This document shows positions 17,428-25,567 of a DNA stretch of 64,000 nt, in pieces. The DNA is from Pseudomonas sp. RIT-PI-AD (GTDB taxonomy: Bacteria; Pseudomonadota; Gammaproteobacteria; Pseudomonadales; Pseudomonadaceae), in contig NZ_JANZKU010000002.1 in assembly GCF_025642785.1 (NCBI RefSeq), forward strand, positions 124,001 through 188,000, written 5' to 3'. A model generated the notes under the pieces. It was not told where the DNA came from. It did no database searches and worked only from the letters and a program-made list of their open reading frames with translations. The position numbers were made by a program, and so were the translations under genes. Each line of letters starts with the position of its first letter. Within the stretch, counting starts at the first letter, position 1.

Positions 17428-17480
17428 CAAAAAGGGCGACCCTTTCGGATCGCCCTCTAAGCCCCGCGCGACGCGGGTTT
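17428..17480 (-). terminator. Terminator downstream of tRNA-Val
   Basis: On the minus strand the tRNA is followed by a GC-rich hairpin (CCCGCG / CGCGGG, 17463-17477) and then by AGGGCGATCC / GGGTCGCCCT with one mismatch, ending in TTTTTGTTTTG. The second hairpin with its T-run is the probable terminator. Its core resembles the terminator at 12050-12071. Confidence 0.7.
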
Positions 17481-17484
17481 TGTT

Positions 17485-17561
17485 TGGTAGGCACAATTGG
17501 ATTCGAACCAACGACCCCCACCATGTCAAGGTGGTGCTCTAACCAACTGAGCTATGTGCCT
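17485..17561 (-). tRNA. tRNA-Val (GAC anticodon)
   Basis: The 77-base gene folds as a cloverleaf: acceptor AGGCACA / TGTGCCT, D-arm with AGCTCAGTTGGTTAGAGC, anticodon stem CCACC / GGTGG around the loop TTGACAT (anticodon GAC, Val), T-arm with GGTTCGAATCC, and an encoded CCA end. It borders the decayed region at its 3' side, the usual orientation for an island integrated at a tRNA gene. Confidence 0.95.
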
Positions 17562-17745
17562 TCGTTGGACGCGCATTCTACGGAGCTGGCAAAAGGTGTC
17601 AACAAGTTTTTCGCTAACCAACTGAAAAAATAGCTTTTTTGCTGTTCGCCCCGGTGTTCCGAATTTCAAACGGAAGGCTGGCCCCGCTCTAACAAGTCGG
17701 GTAGCATCCTCGCATCCGTAAAAAATAAAGAACAGAGGTTGCAAA

Positions 17746-19029
17746 ATGGCGCACACCGCTTATCCGCAGTCCTATTACGCCGCGTCCGCCAACCAAGCTC
17801 CCGAGCGGCCGGCGCTGGAAGGCGAAACCCAAACGGACGTGTGCATCATCGGAGCGGGTTATACGGGTCTGTCCACCGCGCTGTTCCTGCTCGAGCAGGG
17901 ATTCAAGGTCACTCTGCTCGAAGCCGCCAAGGTGGGGTTCGGCGCCTCTGGCCGTAATGGCGGGCAGATCGTCAACAGCTATAGCCGCGATATCGATGTC
18001 ATAGAACGCAGCGTCGGACCCAAGCAAGCGCAACTGCTGGGCCAGATGGCCTTCGAAGGTGCACGTATCATTCGCGAGCGGATCGCCACCTACGGCATTC
18101 AATGCGATATCAAGGACGGCGGGGTCTTCGCGGCGATCAACCCGAAGCAGATGGGCCATCTCGAATCCCAGAAGCGCCTATGGGAGCGTTACGGCCATAC
18201 TCAGCTGGAATTACTCGACGCCACGCAAATCCAGCGCGTGGTGGCGACCGATCGCTACCTGGGAGGCATGCTGGATATGAGCGGAGGCCACATTCACCCC
18301 CTCAACCTGGCGCTCGGCGAAGCGGCCGCCGTCGAGTCCCTGGGCGGCGTCATCCATGAACAGTCGCCGGCGATCCGGATCGAGCGCAGTGCCAACCCTG
18401 TGGTGCATACCCCGAAAGGCAAGGTACGGGCGAAGTTCGTGGTGGTGGCCGGTAACGCTTATCTGAGTGGTTTGGTGCCCGAGCTGGAAGCCAAGTCCAT
18501 GCCTTGCGGGACCCAGGTAATCGCCACCGAACCCTTGCCGGAGGCACTCGCGCATAGCCTGCTGCCCCAGGATTACTGTGTCGAGGATTGCAACTACCTG
18601 CTCGACTATTACCGGCTCTCCGGCGACAAGCGACTGATCTACGGCGGCGGTGTGGTGTACGGTGCCCGCGATCCTGCGGACATCGAGACGATCATCCGGC
18701 CGAAGATGCTTCAGACTTTCCCGCAGTTAAAGGACGTCAAGATCGACTTCGCCTGGACCGGCAACTTCCTGCTGACGCTGTCGCGCCTTCCGCAAGTGGG
18801 CCGCCTGGGAGACAACATCTACTACTCGCAAGGGTGTAGCGGCCATGGGGTGACTTATACCCATCTCGCAGGCAAGGTGTTGGCTGAAGCGCTCAGGGGA
18901 CAAGCGGAGCGTTTCGACGCCTTCGCTGGACTGCCTCATTACCCCTTCCCCGGAGGCCGCCTGTTCCGCATACCCTTCACGGCATTGGGTGCCTGGTACT
19001 ACAGCCTGCGCGACAGGCTGGGCGTGTAG
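17746..19029 (+). CDS. puuB: FAD-dependent amine oxidase, gamma-glutamylputrescine oxidase type
   Basis: The 427-residue protein is a DAO-family flavoenzyme: N-terminal dinucleotide-binding motif DVCIIGAGYTGLSTALFLLEQG, followed by VGFGASGRNGGQIV, and the late GCSGHGVTYTHLAGKVLAEAL FAD motif. Length and the leading AYPQSYYAASAN segment are those of PuuB, which oxidises gamma-glutamylputrescine in the putrescine catabolic route. AGAGG precedes ATG 17746. It is monocistronic, divergent from tRNA-Val. The precise amine is inferred from family resemblance. Confidence 0.85.
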   Translation: MAHTAYPQSYYAASANQAPERPALEGETQTDVCIIGAGYTGLSTALFLLEQGFKVTLLEAAKVGFGASGRNGGQIVNSYSRDIDVIERSVGPKQAQLLGQMAFEGARIIRERIATYGIQCDIKDGGVFAAINPKQMGHLESQKRLWERYGHTQLELLDATQIQRVVATDRYLGGMLDMSGGHIHPLNLALGEAAAVESLGGVIHEQSPAIRIERSANPVVHTPKGKVRAKFVVVAGNAYLSGLVPELEAKSMPCGTQVIATEPLPEALAHSLLPQDYCVEDCNYLLDYYRLSGDKRLIYGGGVVYGARDPADIETIIRPKMLQTFPQLKDVKIDFAWTGNFLLTLSRLPQVGRLGDNIYYSQGCSGHGVTYTHLAGKVLAEALRGQAERFDAFAGLPHYPFPGGRLFRIPFTALGAWYYSLRDRLGV

Positions 19030-19048
19030 GCGCCGCGCCCAACGGCAA

Positions 19049-19720
19049 TCAATCGCCCAATTGACGCCTGGCTACCGCGGCCGCGTCGCCCTGGCCAGCC
19101 CTTTCCAGGGCATCCGCGCCCTGGAGCCAAATTTGCCGGTCGACATCCGCCGGCACCTTGGCGGGAGACTGAACCAGAACCGCCCAGTGGCCGGCATCGC
19201 TCCAGGCCGACGCGAACTTGGAAAAGCTCATCGGCAGGCGTCGCTCGGCACCGGCCCTGAGCCAGACAATACGTTTGATGCGGTCATAGCCGATCAATAG
19301 CGCAAATCGATTCGCGGCCATCCAGCCCTCGTTGAGATGAACCAGGACAGGATTGCCCGCCGCGACCTGCACGAACAAATCATCGAGATTCGGTTGCAGC
19401 GGATAGACCAACAAACCATGCCGGACAGCCTCATCCCTCATGCGCTGGCGCAAATCGCTTTCATCGCCCGGGAGGTGCAGGGGCCTTTCCAGCAAGCCCG
19501 GCGTGATCACTTCACCCTGGAAGGTCAGCAAGCTGGCAAGGCTCGCCGGAGCGCTTTGATAGGAACGCTGCTGGAAAAATGGTACGCCGGCCAGCTCCAC
19601 CGTTTCGGGCAACGCGTGCAGCCTGGGGGATAACGCCGGCCCGGCACATCCCGCCAGAAGGATCAGCCCGGAAAGCAAACCGCCGCGAATCAATGCGTGA
19701 GGATTTTTCAACAGAAGCAC
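19049..19720 (-). CDS. C39-peptidase-like lipoprotein, catalytic residues replaced
   Basis: From GTG 19720 (GAGGCGAG upstream) the protein of 223 residues has a lipoprotein signal ending LILLAGC. The rest follows the C39-like peptidase fold: VPFFQQRSYQSAPASLASLL where functional members have Cys in the Q-x-x-x-Q-C-G motif, VLVHLNEGWMAANRFALLIGYD where the catalytic His would be, and a C-terminal helix like a TPR. Both Cys and His appear to be lost, so it is probably a non-peptidase binding protein. It ends 20 bases from puuB, convergent, and lies next to pvdQ, but no link to pyoverdine is shown. Confidence 0.65.
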   Translation of the reverse strand: MLLLKNPHALIRGGLLSGLILLAGCAGPALSPRLHALPETVELAGVPFFQQRSYQSAPASLASLLTFQGEVITPGLLERPLHLPGDESDLRQRMRDEAVRHGLLVYPLQPNLDDLFVQVAAGNPVLVHLNEGWMAANRFALLIGYDRIKRIVWLRAGAERRLPMSFSKFASAWSDAGHWAVLVQSPAKVPADVDRQIWLQGADALERAGQGDAAAVARRQLGD

Positions 19721-19945
19721 GGTGCGCTCGCCTCGAAAGGTAATCGGTGCGCGATAATACTGGCGCCCTTCGCTTGGGTATACCAAGCCCGGCGTTCTCG
19801 ACGGAAAACCGCCGGGCGGGTCGGGCGGTTCCAAAAACCGATAAGGAAGCGCGCCATTTACGAGCGGTAAACGAGCGCTCCATACCGATGTTGGCGAAGT
19901 GCGACGCGCAGGCACCTGCTCGAAAGGCCTGGGCCGGTTTTGCCT

Positions 19946-22231
19946 TCACTCGTTCAGGCGCAGGCTTCTGTACTGCGGGTCGGCGAGGATTTCCGCGTCG
20001 GTGAACGGCAACCTATGCCAGCGTTGACGGGAAAACGCCTCCGTTTGGTCGAGGAAATGGGGCGAGGCCGGGTTGGTCGACTGCGAGAAGGTCAGGAGCC
20101 CTTGCGCCTTGGGGCCCGAACTGTCAAAGGTCACCAGTTGGATGTAACTGCTGCCCCCGATCACTTCGCGCTGGCCCTGTAGGTTCGGGCGAGACTGAAT
20201 GGCGTTGTAGACCCCCAACTCACCCTCCCCGCCTGGGATGGCCAGGCGACGGTTACCCCGCACCGCCACCTGCAATGCGCCTTCCTGTGCCCATTTGAGC
20301 GCAGGCGAGGCATCGACCTCTCGCTTGGCAATTTCCAGGGCGGCGCGCACCTGCGCGGCCACGTCGGTTTTCTCCAGCGCGATCCCCCGGGGGGTGCGCA
20401 GGGGGTCCTGTGGGTCGAAGGGCACGCGCCAGGCCTTTTCGATTTCCAGGAACCGTTCGGCGAAGGCCTGGAAATACAGCCAGCCTGGGCTGCCGTCCGC
20501 ACGGCGGCTCCATTGCATGATCGCATCGCACGCAGAGTGCATGTCGCCCTTGTGGGCCGAACACAACTGGGAAAGGTCGGTCTCCAAGAGCTCGGCCAGA
20601 TGGACCTGGTTGCCATCGACCAAGCCTTTGAGAAAGGCCTCGTCGAGCGGCGCGGCTTCATGGGCTGCCAAGCGCTGCAATGTGAAACGCGCGCGCATCC
20701 CCAGTTCGCCGCCCTCTCGGCTTTGCAATGGCGAGTAGCCCACCAGTGGCTCGGCGGGGTTGCTCAGCCAGGCGCTATCGTTGGAGTTCTGCACGAAGTC
20801 CCGCCGCTGCAAGACAGGCAGTCGGTTCGCCGGAACGATCCCGGGTTGCGCGGCGCCGGTCTCATGGCTCCATTCGCATTCGCTGCGGGAACCGTCGAGC
20901 ACGGGCAAGCCCTTTTCCGCGAAGGCGGGATCGACGCAGGAGGCCAGCGCCGGCGGTGCGATCTCGGGCACTACCGAGGCATTCATGTAGAGCGCAGTAC
21001 CCTGGTCGTCCACCGCCAGGGTGTTGACCCAGGGAATGCCCTGCACGCGTTCGACGGCGGCGCGGAAGGTCGCCAGGCTGTCGGCCTGGTCCATCTCCAG
21101 CCACTGCTGCAGCACACGCGTGTTATCCAGATTGGCATCGTGCAAGGCAAACGCCTGGTCCGCGCTCCAATCCAGCAAGCCCGGCCATTTCACCAACGGG
21201 CCGAACCGCGAAAGATAGATGTCGTGCTCGAGCGTGCCGAGTCGGCCGTCCGCCTCGCGCACTTCGATGCTCAGGGTACGTTTTCGCAGGGTCTCTGGTT
21301 GCCCCTCCACGCGATAGCGAGTCGGGTCGGTCGGGTCCAGTTGCAGGCGATGCAGGGTGAAATGACTGGAGGTATCCACCGTGTGGGTCCAGGCCAGGCT
21401 ACGGTTGAAGCCGATGTTCACCACCGGCAGACCGGGCAGGGCCGCCCCCATGACATCCATGCGACCGGGAATGGTCAGGTGCAACTGATAGAAGCGCAAG
21501 GCACCCGACCAGGGAAAGTGCGGATTGGCCAGCAACATACCATGGCCGTTGCTGGAGCGCTCCGCCCCGATGGCCAGCGCATTGCTGCCACGCTGCAAGG
21601 CGAAGTCGTTCCAGTTGCGCGTGGCCAATGCGAATCCCGGGTCGGCTGTCGACACCCGGGCGTCCTGCCGTCCCGGCGGCGCCGCGGCCAGCATGGCCTG
21701 GGCGAACCGTCCGATGCCGCCCTCCACCAGCAGACGTCGCGTCAGGCCGACCAAGTCCCGTTCGGAAATCGGGCGAAGCCAGGCTTGCCCCCGGCAAGCG
21801 ACCGGCTGTTCGACGAAGGGCGTCTCCCGCAGGTACCGGTTGAAGCCTTTGGCGTACCCGCTTAGCAAACCGCGTACCGGTTCGCTCTGGGCGTCCCAGA
21901 ACGCCGCCAATGCGGCATCGCCGTTCAGCCAGCGAAAGAAGAAATCAGAGCTGACATTATCCAGCTCGGCGGAGGATTGCCCCTCGCGCCCGAAGAAGCG
22001 TGCCCGCTCGCCGCGGGCGGTGATCACTTCGTCGGCGAGCAGGCAAAGATTGTCCTTGGCGTAGGCATAGCCGATTCCATAGCCCAGCCCGCGTTCATCC
22101 GCGGCCTTGATGTGCGGTACGCCGTAGCGGGTCCATCGAATCTGCGTCGCTTCATCCGAGCCTTTCACCGGCGCGGCATACGCAACGCTGGCCGCCATCA
22201 CACCCACTACGCTTGCCAGTATCCTGCGCAC
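19946..22231 (-). CDS. pvdQ: Acyl-homoserine lactone / pyoverdine precursor acylase PvdQ
   Basis: The 761-residue Ntn-hydrolase has a signal peptide (MRRILASVVGVMAASVAYA), an alpha chain, and the autoprocessing site GSNALAIG with the nucleophilic Ser at residue 216, matching the first residue of the PvdQ beta chain. PvdQ acts in the periplasm; it removes the fatty acyl chain from the acylated ferribactin precursor and can cleave long-chain homoserine lactones. The start is GTG 22231 with AAGGA eight bases upstream. It lies 60 bases after pvdA on the same strand with no iron-starvation box of its own, so it is likely read from the pvdA promoter. Confidence 0.95.
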   Translation of the reverse strand: MRRILASVVGVMAASVAYAAPVKGSDEATQIRWTRYGVPHIKAADERGLGYGIGYAYAKDNLCLLADEVITARGERARFFGREGQSSAELDNVSSDFFFRWLNGDAALAAFWDAQSEPVRGLLSGYAKGFNRYLRETPFVEQPVACRGQAWLRPISERDLVGLTRRLLVEGGIGRFAQAMLAAAPPGRQDARVSTADPGFALATRNWNDFALQRGSNALAIGAERSSNGHGMLLANPHFPWSGALRFYQLHLTIPGRMDVMGAALPGLPVVNIGFNRSLAWTHTVDTSSHFTLHRLQLDPTDPTRYRVEGQPETLRKRTLSIEVREADGRLGTLEHDIYLSRFGPLVKWPGLLDWSADQAFALHDANLDNTRVLQQWLEMDQADSLATFRAAVERVQGIPWVNTLAVDDQGTALYMNASVVPEIAPPALASCVDPAFAEKGLPVLDGSRSECEWSHETGAAQPGIVPANRLPVLQRRDFVQNSNDSAWLSNPAEPLVGYSPLQSREGGELGMRARFTLQRLAAHEAAPLDEAFLKGLVDGNQVHLAELLETDLSQLCSAHKGDMHSACDAIMQWSRRADGSPGWLYFQAFAERFLEIEKAWRVPFDPQDPLRTPRGIALEKTDVAAQVRAALEIAKREVDASPALKWAQEGALQVAVRGNRRLAIPGGEGELGVYNAIQSRPNLQGQREVIGGSSYIQLVTFDSSGPKAQGLLTFSQSTNPASPHFLDQTEAFSRQRWHRLPFTDAEILADPQYRSLRLNE

Positions 22232-22291
22232 GCCTGCTTCCTTCCGCTCGTCTCGATCAAGGGGTCCGCCATGGGACCTTCGGTATCGCCG

Positions 22292-23635
22292 TCAACTGGC
22301 CAGCAAGGCCTCGGTGCCGACGCTCGTCGCAGGCAGCCCCTGGCGCCCGATGAAGGCGTAGAGCGATGCGGCGATTTCCTCGGCGCGAATCGGCAGCACC
22401 GACAGCAGGGTGTCGCTCAGGCCATGGCTGGCTTGGCAGAAGCCCTGCATGTAAACGGCGGCATTGAAGCCGGGAGCGGCCTGGATGCGGTAATCGCGGC
22501 CGACCTGATATTCGTTGAGGTAAGGCTCGACCGATTCGAGCAATTGGCGATGGGCCTGGCGCTCATAGCCGGTGGCGAGAATCACGGCATCATAGCGACG
22601 GGTCTCGGTCGCGCCGGTGGCCGTGTCGCGCAGGCTCAGGTCGATGCCTTGCGCCGAAGCCGTCGCCGCGTCCACCGCACACAGGCAGCGCACGGCATGG
22701 CGGTGCTGGCCGGATACCTTCTGCCGGTAGAGGATGCCGTAGATGCGCTCGATCAGCGCCAGGTCGACCACCGAGTAATTGGTGTTGTGGTACTCACGGA
22801 TGAACCGCTCCCGCTCGGCACTTTCCTGGCCGAAGATGAGGTCGGTGAACGCCGGGGAGAAGATGTCGTTGACGAAGGGGCTGTCGTCCGCCGGTTTCAG
22901 CGAGGACCCGCGCAGGATCATGTCCACCTGCACCGAGGTGAACCCGTCATTGAGGTCGATGAATGCCTCGGCCGCGCTCTGCCCTCCCCCGATGATCGCG
23001 ATGCGCATGGGTTTTCCCTGGACGCAAGGCTGCTGCGCCATGCGCTCCAGGTAATGGGAATGATGGAATACCCGCGGTTCGTCGCGCAGATGGGCGAAGG
23101 GCTGAGGGAATTTCGGCGTGCCGCCGGCGCTGACCACCACCGAACGGGTGCGCCTGACCTGTTGGCGACCCTGTGCGTCCAGGGAAACCACGCGCAAGTG
23201 CTCGACCTGGCCCGCGTTCACCTGGGGCTCGACGGCGATGGCCTGTTCGCCATAGCGGCAGCGATCAGCGAAGTGAGCGGCGACCCAGCGCAGGTAATCG
23301 TTGTACTCCATCCGGCAGGGATAAAAGGTGCCCAGGTTGATGAAATCCACCAGGCGCCCCTGCTTGTGCAGGTAGTTCACGAACGAGTAAGGGCTGGTCG
23401 GGTCGCGCAGGGAAACCAGGTCCTTGAGGAAGGAGATCTGCAGTTCGCTCTGGCTCACCAGCGTGTTGCCATGCCAACGGTAGTCGGCCTGTTTGTCGAG
23501 GAACAATACGTCCAGCGCACCCTGTTGGCGGGCGTGCTCGTCCAGAGCGATGGCCAGGGCGATATTGGAGGGGCCGAAGCCGATGCCGATCATGTCGTGG
23601 AGCGTATCGGCGGCGGAAGAAGGTGCCGGATTCAT
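22292..23635 (-). CDS. pvdA: L-ornithine N5-monooxygenase
   Basis: The flavin-dependent hydroxylase (447 residues) makes N5-hydroxyornithine, the iron-chelating hydroxamate building block. Seen motifs are the FAD site DMIGIGFGPSNIALAIAL, the WHGNTLVSQSELQISFLKDL region, the NADPH site IAIIGGGQSAAEAFIDL and the late ILATGYE motif. ATG 23635 is better spaced from GAGG than ATG 23641 two codons earlier. An exact PvdS iron-starvation box lies upstream at 23714-23737. Length and gene order (pvdQ-pvdA-fpvI-fpvR) match Pseudomonas pyoverdine loci. Confidence 0.96.
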   Translation of the reverse strand: MNPAPSSAADTLHDMIGIGFGPSNIALAIALDEHARQQGALDVLFLDKQADYRWHGNTLVSQSELQISFLKDLVSLRDPTSPYSFVNYLHKQGRLVDFINLGTFYPCRMEYNDYLRWVAAHFADRCRYGEQAIAVEPQVNAGQVEHLRVVSLDAQGRQQVRRTRSVVVSAGGTPKFPQPFAHLRDEPRVFHHSHYLERMAQQPCVQGKPMRIAIIGGGQSAAEAFIDLNDGFTSVQVDMILRGSSLKPADDSPFVNDIFSPAFTDLIFGQESAERERFIREYHNTNYSVVDLALIERIYGILYRQKVSGQHRHAVRCLCAVDAATASAQGIDLSLRDTATGATETRRYDAVILATGYERQAHRQLLESVEPYLNEYQVGRDYRIQAAPGFNAAVYMQGFCQASHGLSDTLLSVLPIRAEEIAASLYAFIGRQGLPATSVGTEALLAS

Positions 23636-23713
23636 CTGCATGTCCTCGAGTACGGGGTCTCGCCGACAGCGCTCGCCCTCTCGGGAGCGCCTGCGGGCGT
23701 CGTGCTCGAAGTA

Positions 23714-23737
23714 ACGAGAGGCCTGTTCGAAAATTTA
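23714..23737 (-). promoter_or_regulatory. PvdS iron-starvation box for pvdA
   Basis: On the minus strand TAAAT, 16 bases, then CGT: an exact match to the promoter recognised by the sigma factor PvdS. It ends about 80 bases before the pvdA start. Confidence 0.85.
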
Positions 23738-23758
23738 GCGGCGGACGCTCCGCGTCGC

Positions 23759-24235
23759 TCAGCTTTCCCACTCGCGCATGCGCATGCGGCAATGCTTCAT
23801 CGCGTTGACGATGTGCTTTTCCACCATGTCCTTGGATATCCCGAGCCGCTCCGAGATGACCGGGTGCGACAGGCCCTCGAGTTTGCGCAGCAGAAAGGCC
23901 TCGCGGCAGACGCCGGAGAGCTCCGCGAGCGCGCGATTGACCAGCGCCAGGCGCTGATCCCGGTACAGCGAGTGATGGGGCGAGGAGCCGGGACACTGGT
24001 CTTCGCAATCGAGAACGTCGATCGATTCGCTGGGCCGCGCCTGGTTGCGTCGATGCAAATCGATGGAAATATTGATGGCGGTGCGATAGAGGAAAGCACG
24101 GGGCTGTTCGATGACGACTTGACTCGATCGCTCAAGCACGCGCAAATAAGCGTCGTGGGCGACGTCCGCGGCCAGGTGACGGTCCCCCAGCGTCGTGGTA
24201 AGAAACTTCACCAGCTCCCGATAATAGTTATCCAA
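23759..24235 (-). CDS. fpvI: ECF sigma factor FpvI (pyoverdine receptor signalling)
   Basis: The 158-residue FecI-type sigma factor has region 2 (LDNYYRELVKFLTTTL, then DVAHDAYLRVLER and PRAFLYRTAINISIDLHRR) and region 4 (CREAFLLRKLEGLSHPVISERLGISKDMVEKH). It should direct transcription of fpvA when the receptor binds ferric pyoverdine. I chose the TTG at 24235, preceded by GGAG at seven bases, because region 2 starts at once; the frame extends upstream through the promoter region and the Fur site, which is unlikely to be translated. It is divergent from fpvR, its anti-sigma partner. It is distinct from PvdS, which is not in the window. Confidence 0.88.
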   Translation of the reverse strand: MDNYYRELVKFLTTTLGDRHLAADVAHDAYLRVLERSSQVVIEQPRAFLYRTAINISIDLHRRNQARPSESIDVLDCEDQCPGSSPHHSLYRDQRLALVNRALAELSGVCREAFLLRKLEGLSHPVISERLGISKDMVEKHIVNAMKHCRMRMREWES

Positions 24236-24329
24236 ACCCGTTCTCCAGCGAATGTCACGTGCCCGCGAATGGCAAAGTACAGGCGATGCGTCCGACGACC
24301 AAGATGCTGGCAGTATGAAACCACTAAAT

Positions 24330-24350
24330 TTATAATAATTCTCATCCACA
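24330..24350. promoter_or_regulatory. Fur-box-like site in the fpvI-fpvR intergenic region
   Basis: On the minus strand GATGAGAATTATTATAAAT shows the repeated GAGAAT/ATTATT pattern of Fur boxes. It lies in the only AT-rich part of the divergent promoter region. It would repress fpvI, and possibly fpvR, when iron is plentiful. Confidence 0.6.
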
Positions 24351-24414
24351 TTTAAAGCCCGATGTTTTCGCCCCCGTCGAAGATCGGACACATCACAGGT
24401 AATCGACCAGTCCG

Positions 24415-25419
24415 ATGAACACCTCCTCTCCCGCGCCCGCCGAGAACGACGCCTTGGTCGAGGAGGCGGCTCGTTGGTGCATGCGCATCCACGCAGAAGA
24501 TTGCAGCGCCCAGGAGCGGGAGGCCTTTCGATGCTGGCTGGCGACGAGCCCCGAGCATGCCCGCGAGTACCTCGCCATGCTGGAAATCTGGGAGATCAGC
24601 GCGTTCCTGGAACCGGGCCTGACAGCCGAACCCGCGGCCACAGCGGAATCCCGCATCGACGCCCCGCGAGCGAGCGGATCGCCGCGCCGCGCCTGGCACT
24701 CTTACGGGTTGGCCGCGGCCATCGCCTTGCTGGCGCTGCCCGCCGCCGCGTACCTGGGCTGGAACATGGGTTGGCTACCGGACGATTACCGCCGCTACCA
24801 GGCCGACATTTCCCAGCGTGAAGTGGTGCTGCCGGACGGCAGCCGGGTCGACCTGAACCTGGATACCCGCCTGTCCTTCAGCAACTACAAGGACCGCCGC
24901 AACGTGGCCCTGCAGGAAGGCGAAGCCTTCTTCACGGTCAGCCACGATCCCGCCCACCCCTTCGTGGTGGAGGCCGGTTCCGGCTCGATCACCGTCACCG
25001 GCACCCGCTTCAACGTCTGGACCTACCGGGACGACGTGGTGGTGACCGTCACGGAAGGCTCGGTGAAGGTCAACAGCGACCGCAGCCAAGGCCAGAGCAG
25101 CGGCCTCACCGCGGGCATGCAGGCGAGTTATGGCAGGGCGGACGTCCAGCCGCACATCGACTCGGCGAATGCGCAGGCGCTGGCCTGGCGCGAAGGCAAG
25201 CTGATCCTGGACGACCTCTCCCTCGCCGAGGCGCTGCCCCTGATCAATCGCTACCGCCGGCATCCGGTGGTGCTGGCGGACACGTCCATCGGTCGGATCA
25301 GGGTGGGTGGCATCTACAGCATCCACAACATCGAGGGCCTGATCGCCACCCTGCCCAAGGTGCTGCCGGTCAAGCTGGCCCAACTGGACGACGGCAGCAC
25401 CCTGCTGAGCCGTCGCTGA
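24415..25419 (+). CDS. fpvR: Anti-sigma factor FpvR (FecR family)
   Basis: The 334-residue protein has the FecR layout: cytoplasmic N-terminal domain (DALVEEAARWCMRIHAEDCSA; FRCWLATSPEHAREYL), one membrane helix around residue 100-120 (GLAAAIALLALPAAAYLGW), and a periplasmic FecR domain with REVVLPDGSRVDLNLDTRLS, ending in a STN-like segment. FpvR senses receptor occupancy by contact with the FpvA signalling domain. It holds PvdS and FpvI inactive until ferric pyoverdine binds. It sits between fpvI (divergent) and the export pump genes. Confidence 0.92.
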   Translation: MNTSSPAPAENDALVEEAARWCMRIHAEDCSAQEREAFRCWLATSPEHAREYLAMLEIWEISAFLEPGLTAEPAATAESRIDAPRASGSPRRAWHSYGLAAAIALLALPAAAYLGWNMGWLPDDYRRYQADISQREVVLPDGSRVDLNLDTRLSFSNYKDRRNVALQEGEAFFTVSHDPAHPFVVEAGSGSITVTGTRFNVWTYRDDVVVTVTEGSVKVNSDRSQGQSSGLTAGMQASYGRADVQPHIDSANAQALAWREGKLILDDLSLAEALPLINRYRRHPVVLADTSIGRIRVGGIYSIHNIEGLIATLPKVLPVKLAQLDDGSTLLSRR

Positions 25420-25481
25420 AACGTTTTTCGCGCCTCGTGGCGCTGCCCCTTCCCGCCTCGCACCGGAGCGGGCGACACCAG

Positions 25482-25505
25482 TAAATTTATCCGCCACGCA
25501 TGCGT
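25482..25505 (+). promoter_or_regulatory. PvdS iron-starvation box for pvdRT-opmQ
   Basis: TAAAT at 25482 and CGT at 25503 are separated by exactly 16 bases, 60 bases upstream of the pvdR start. Confidence 0.85.
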
Positions 25506-25567
25506 TCCTCCTTGAGCATTGCGTGCCAGAGAACGTCGCTGTCTGGCCGGTCGAGCCTTTTCTATCC

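Noticed and set aside
9300..17484. Attachment-site duplication of the tRNA-Val 3' end
   Set aside because: I looked by eye for a second copy of the last 20 or so bases of the tRNA across the decayed region and saw none, and no integrase gene is visible; the island idea rests on gene content only.
21977..24355. 792-codon plus-strand open frame opposite pvdQ, pvdA and fpvI
   Set aside because: It covers three well-supported genes and two promoter regions and encodes no recognisable domain.
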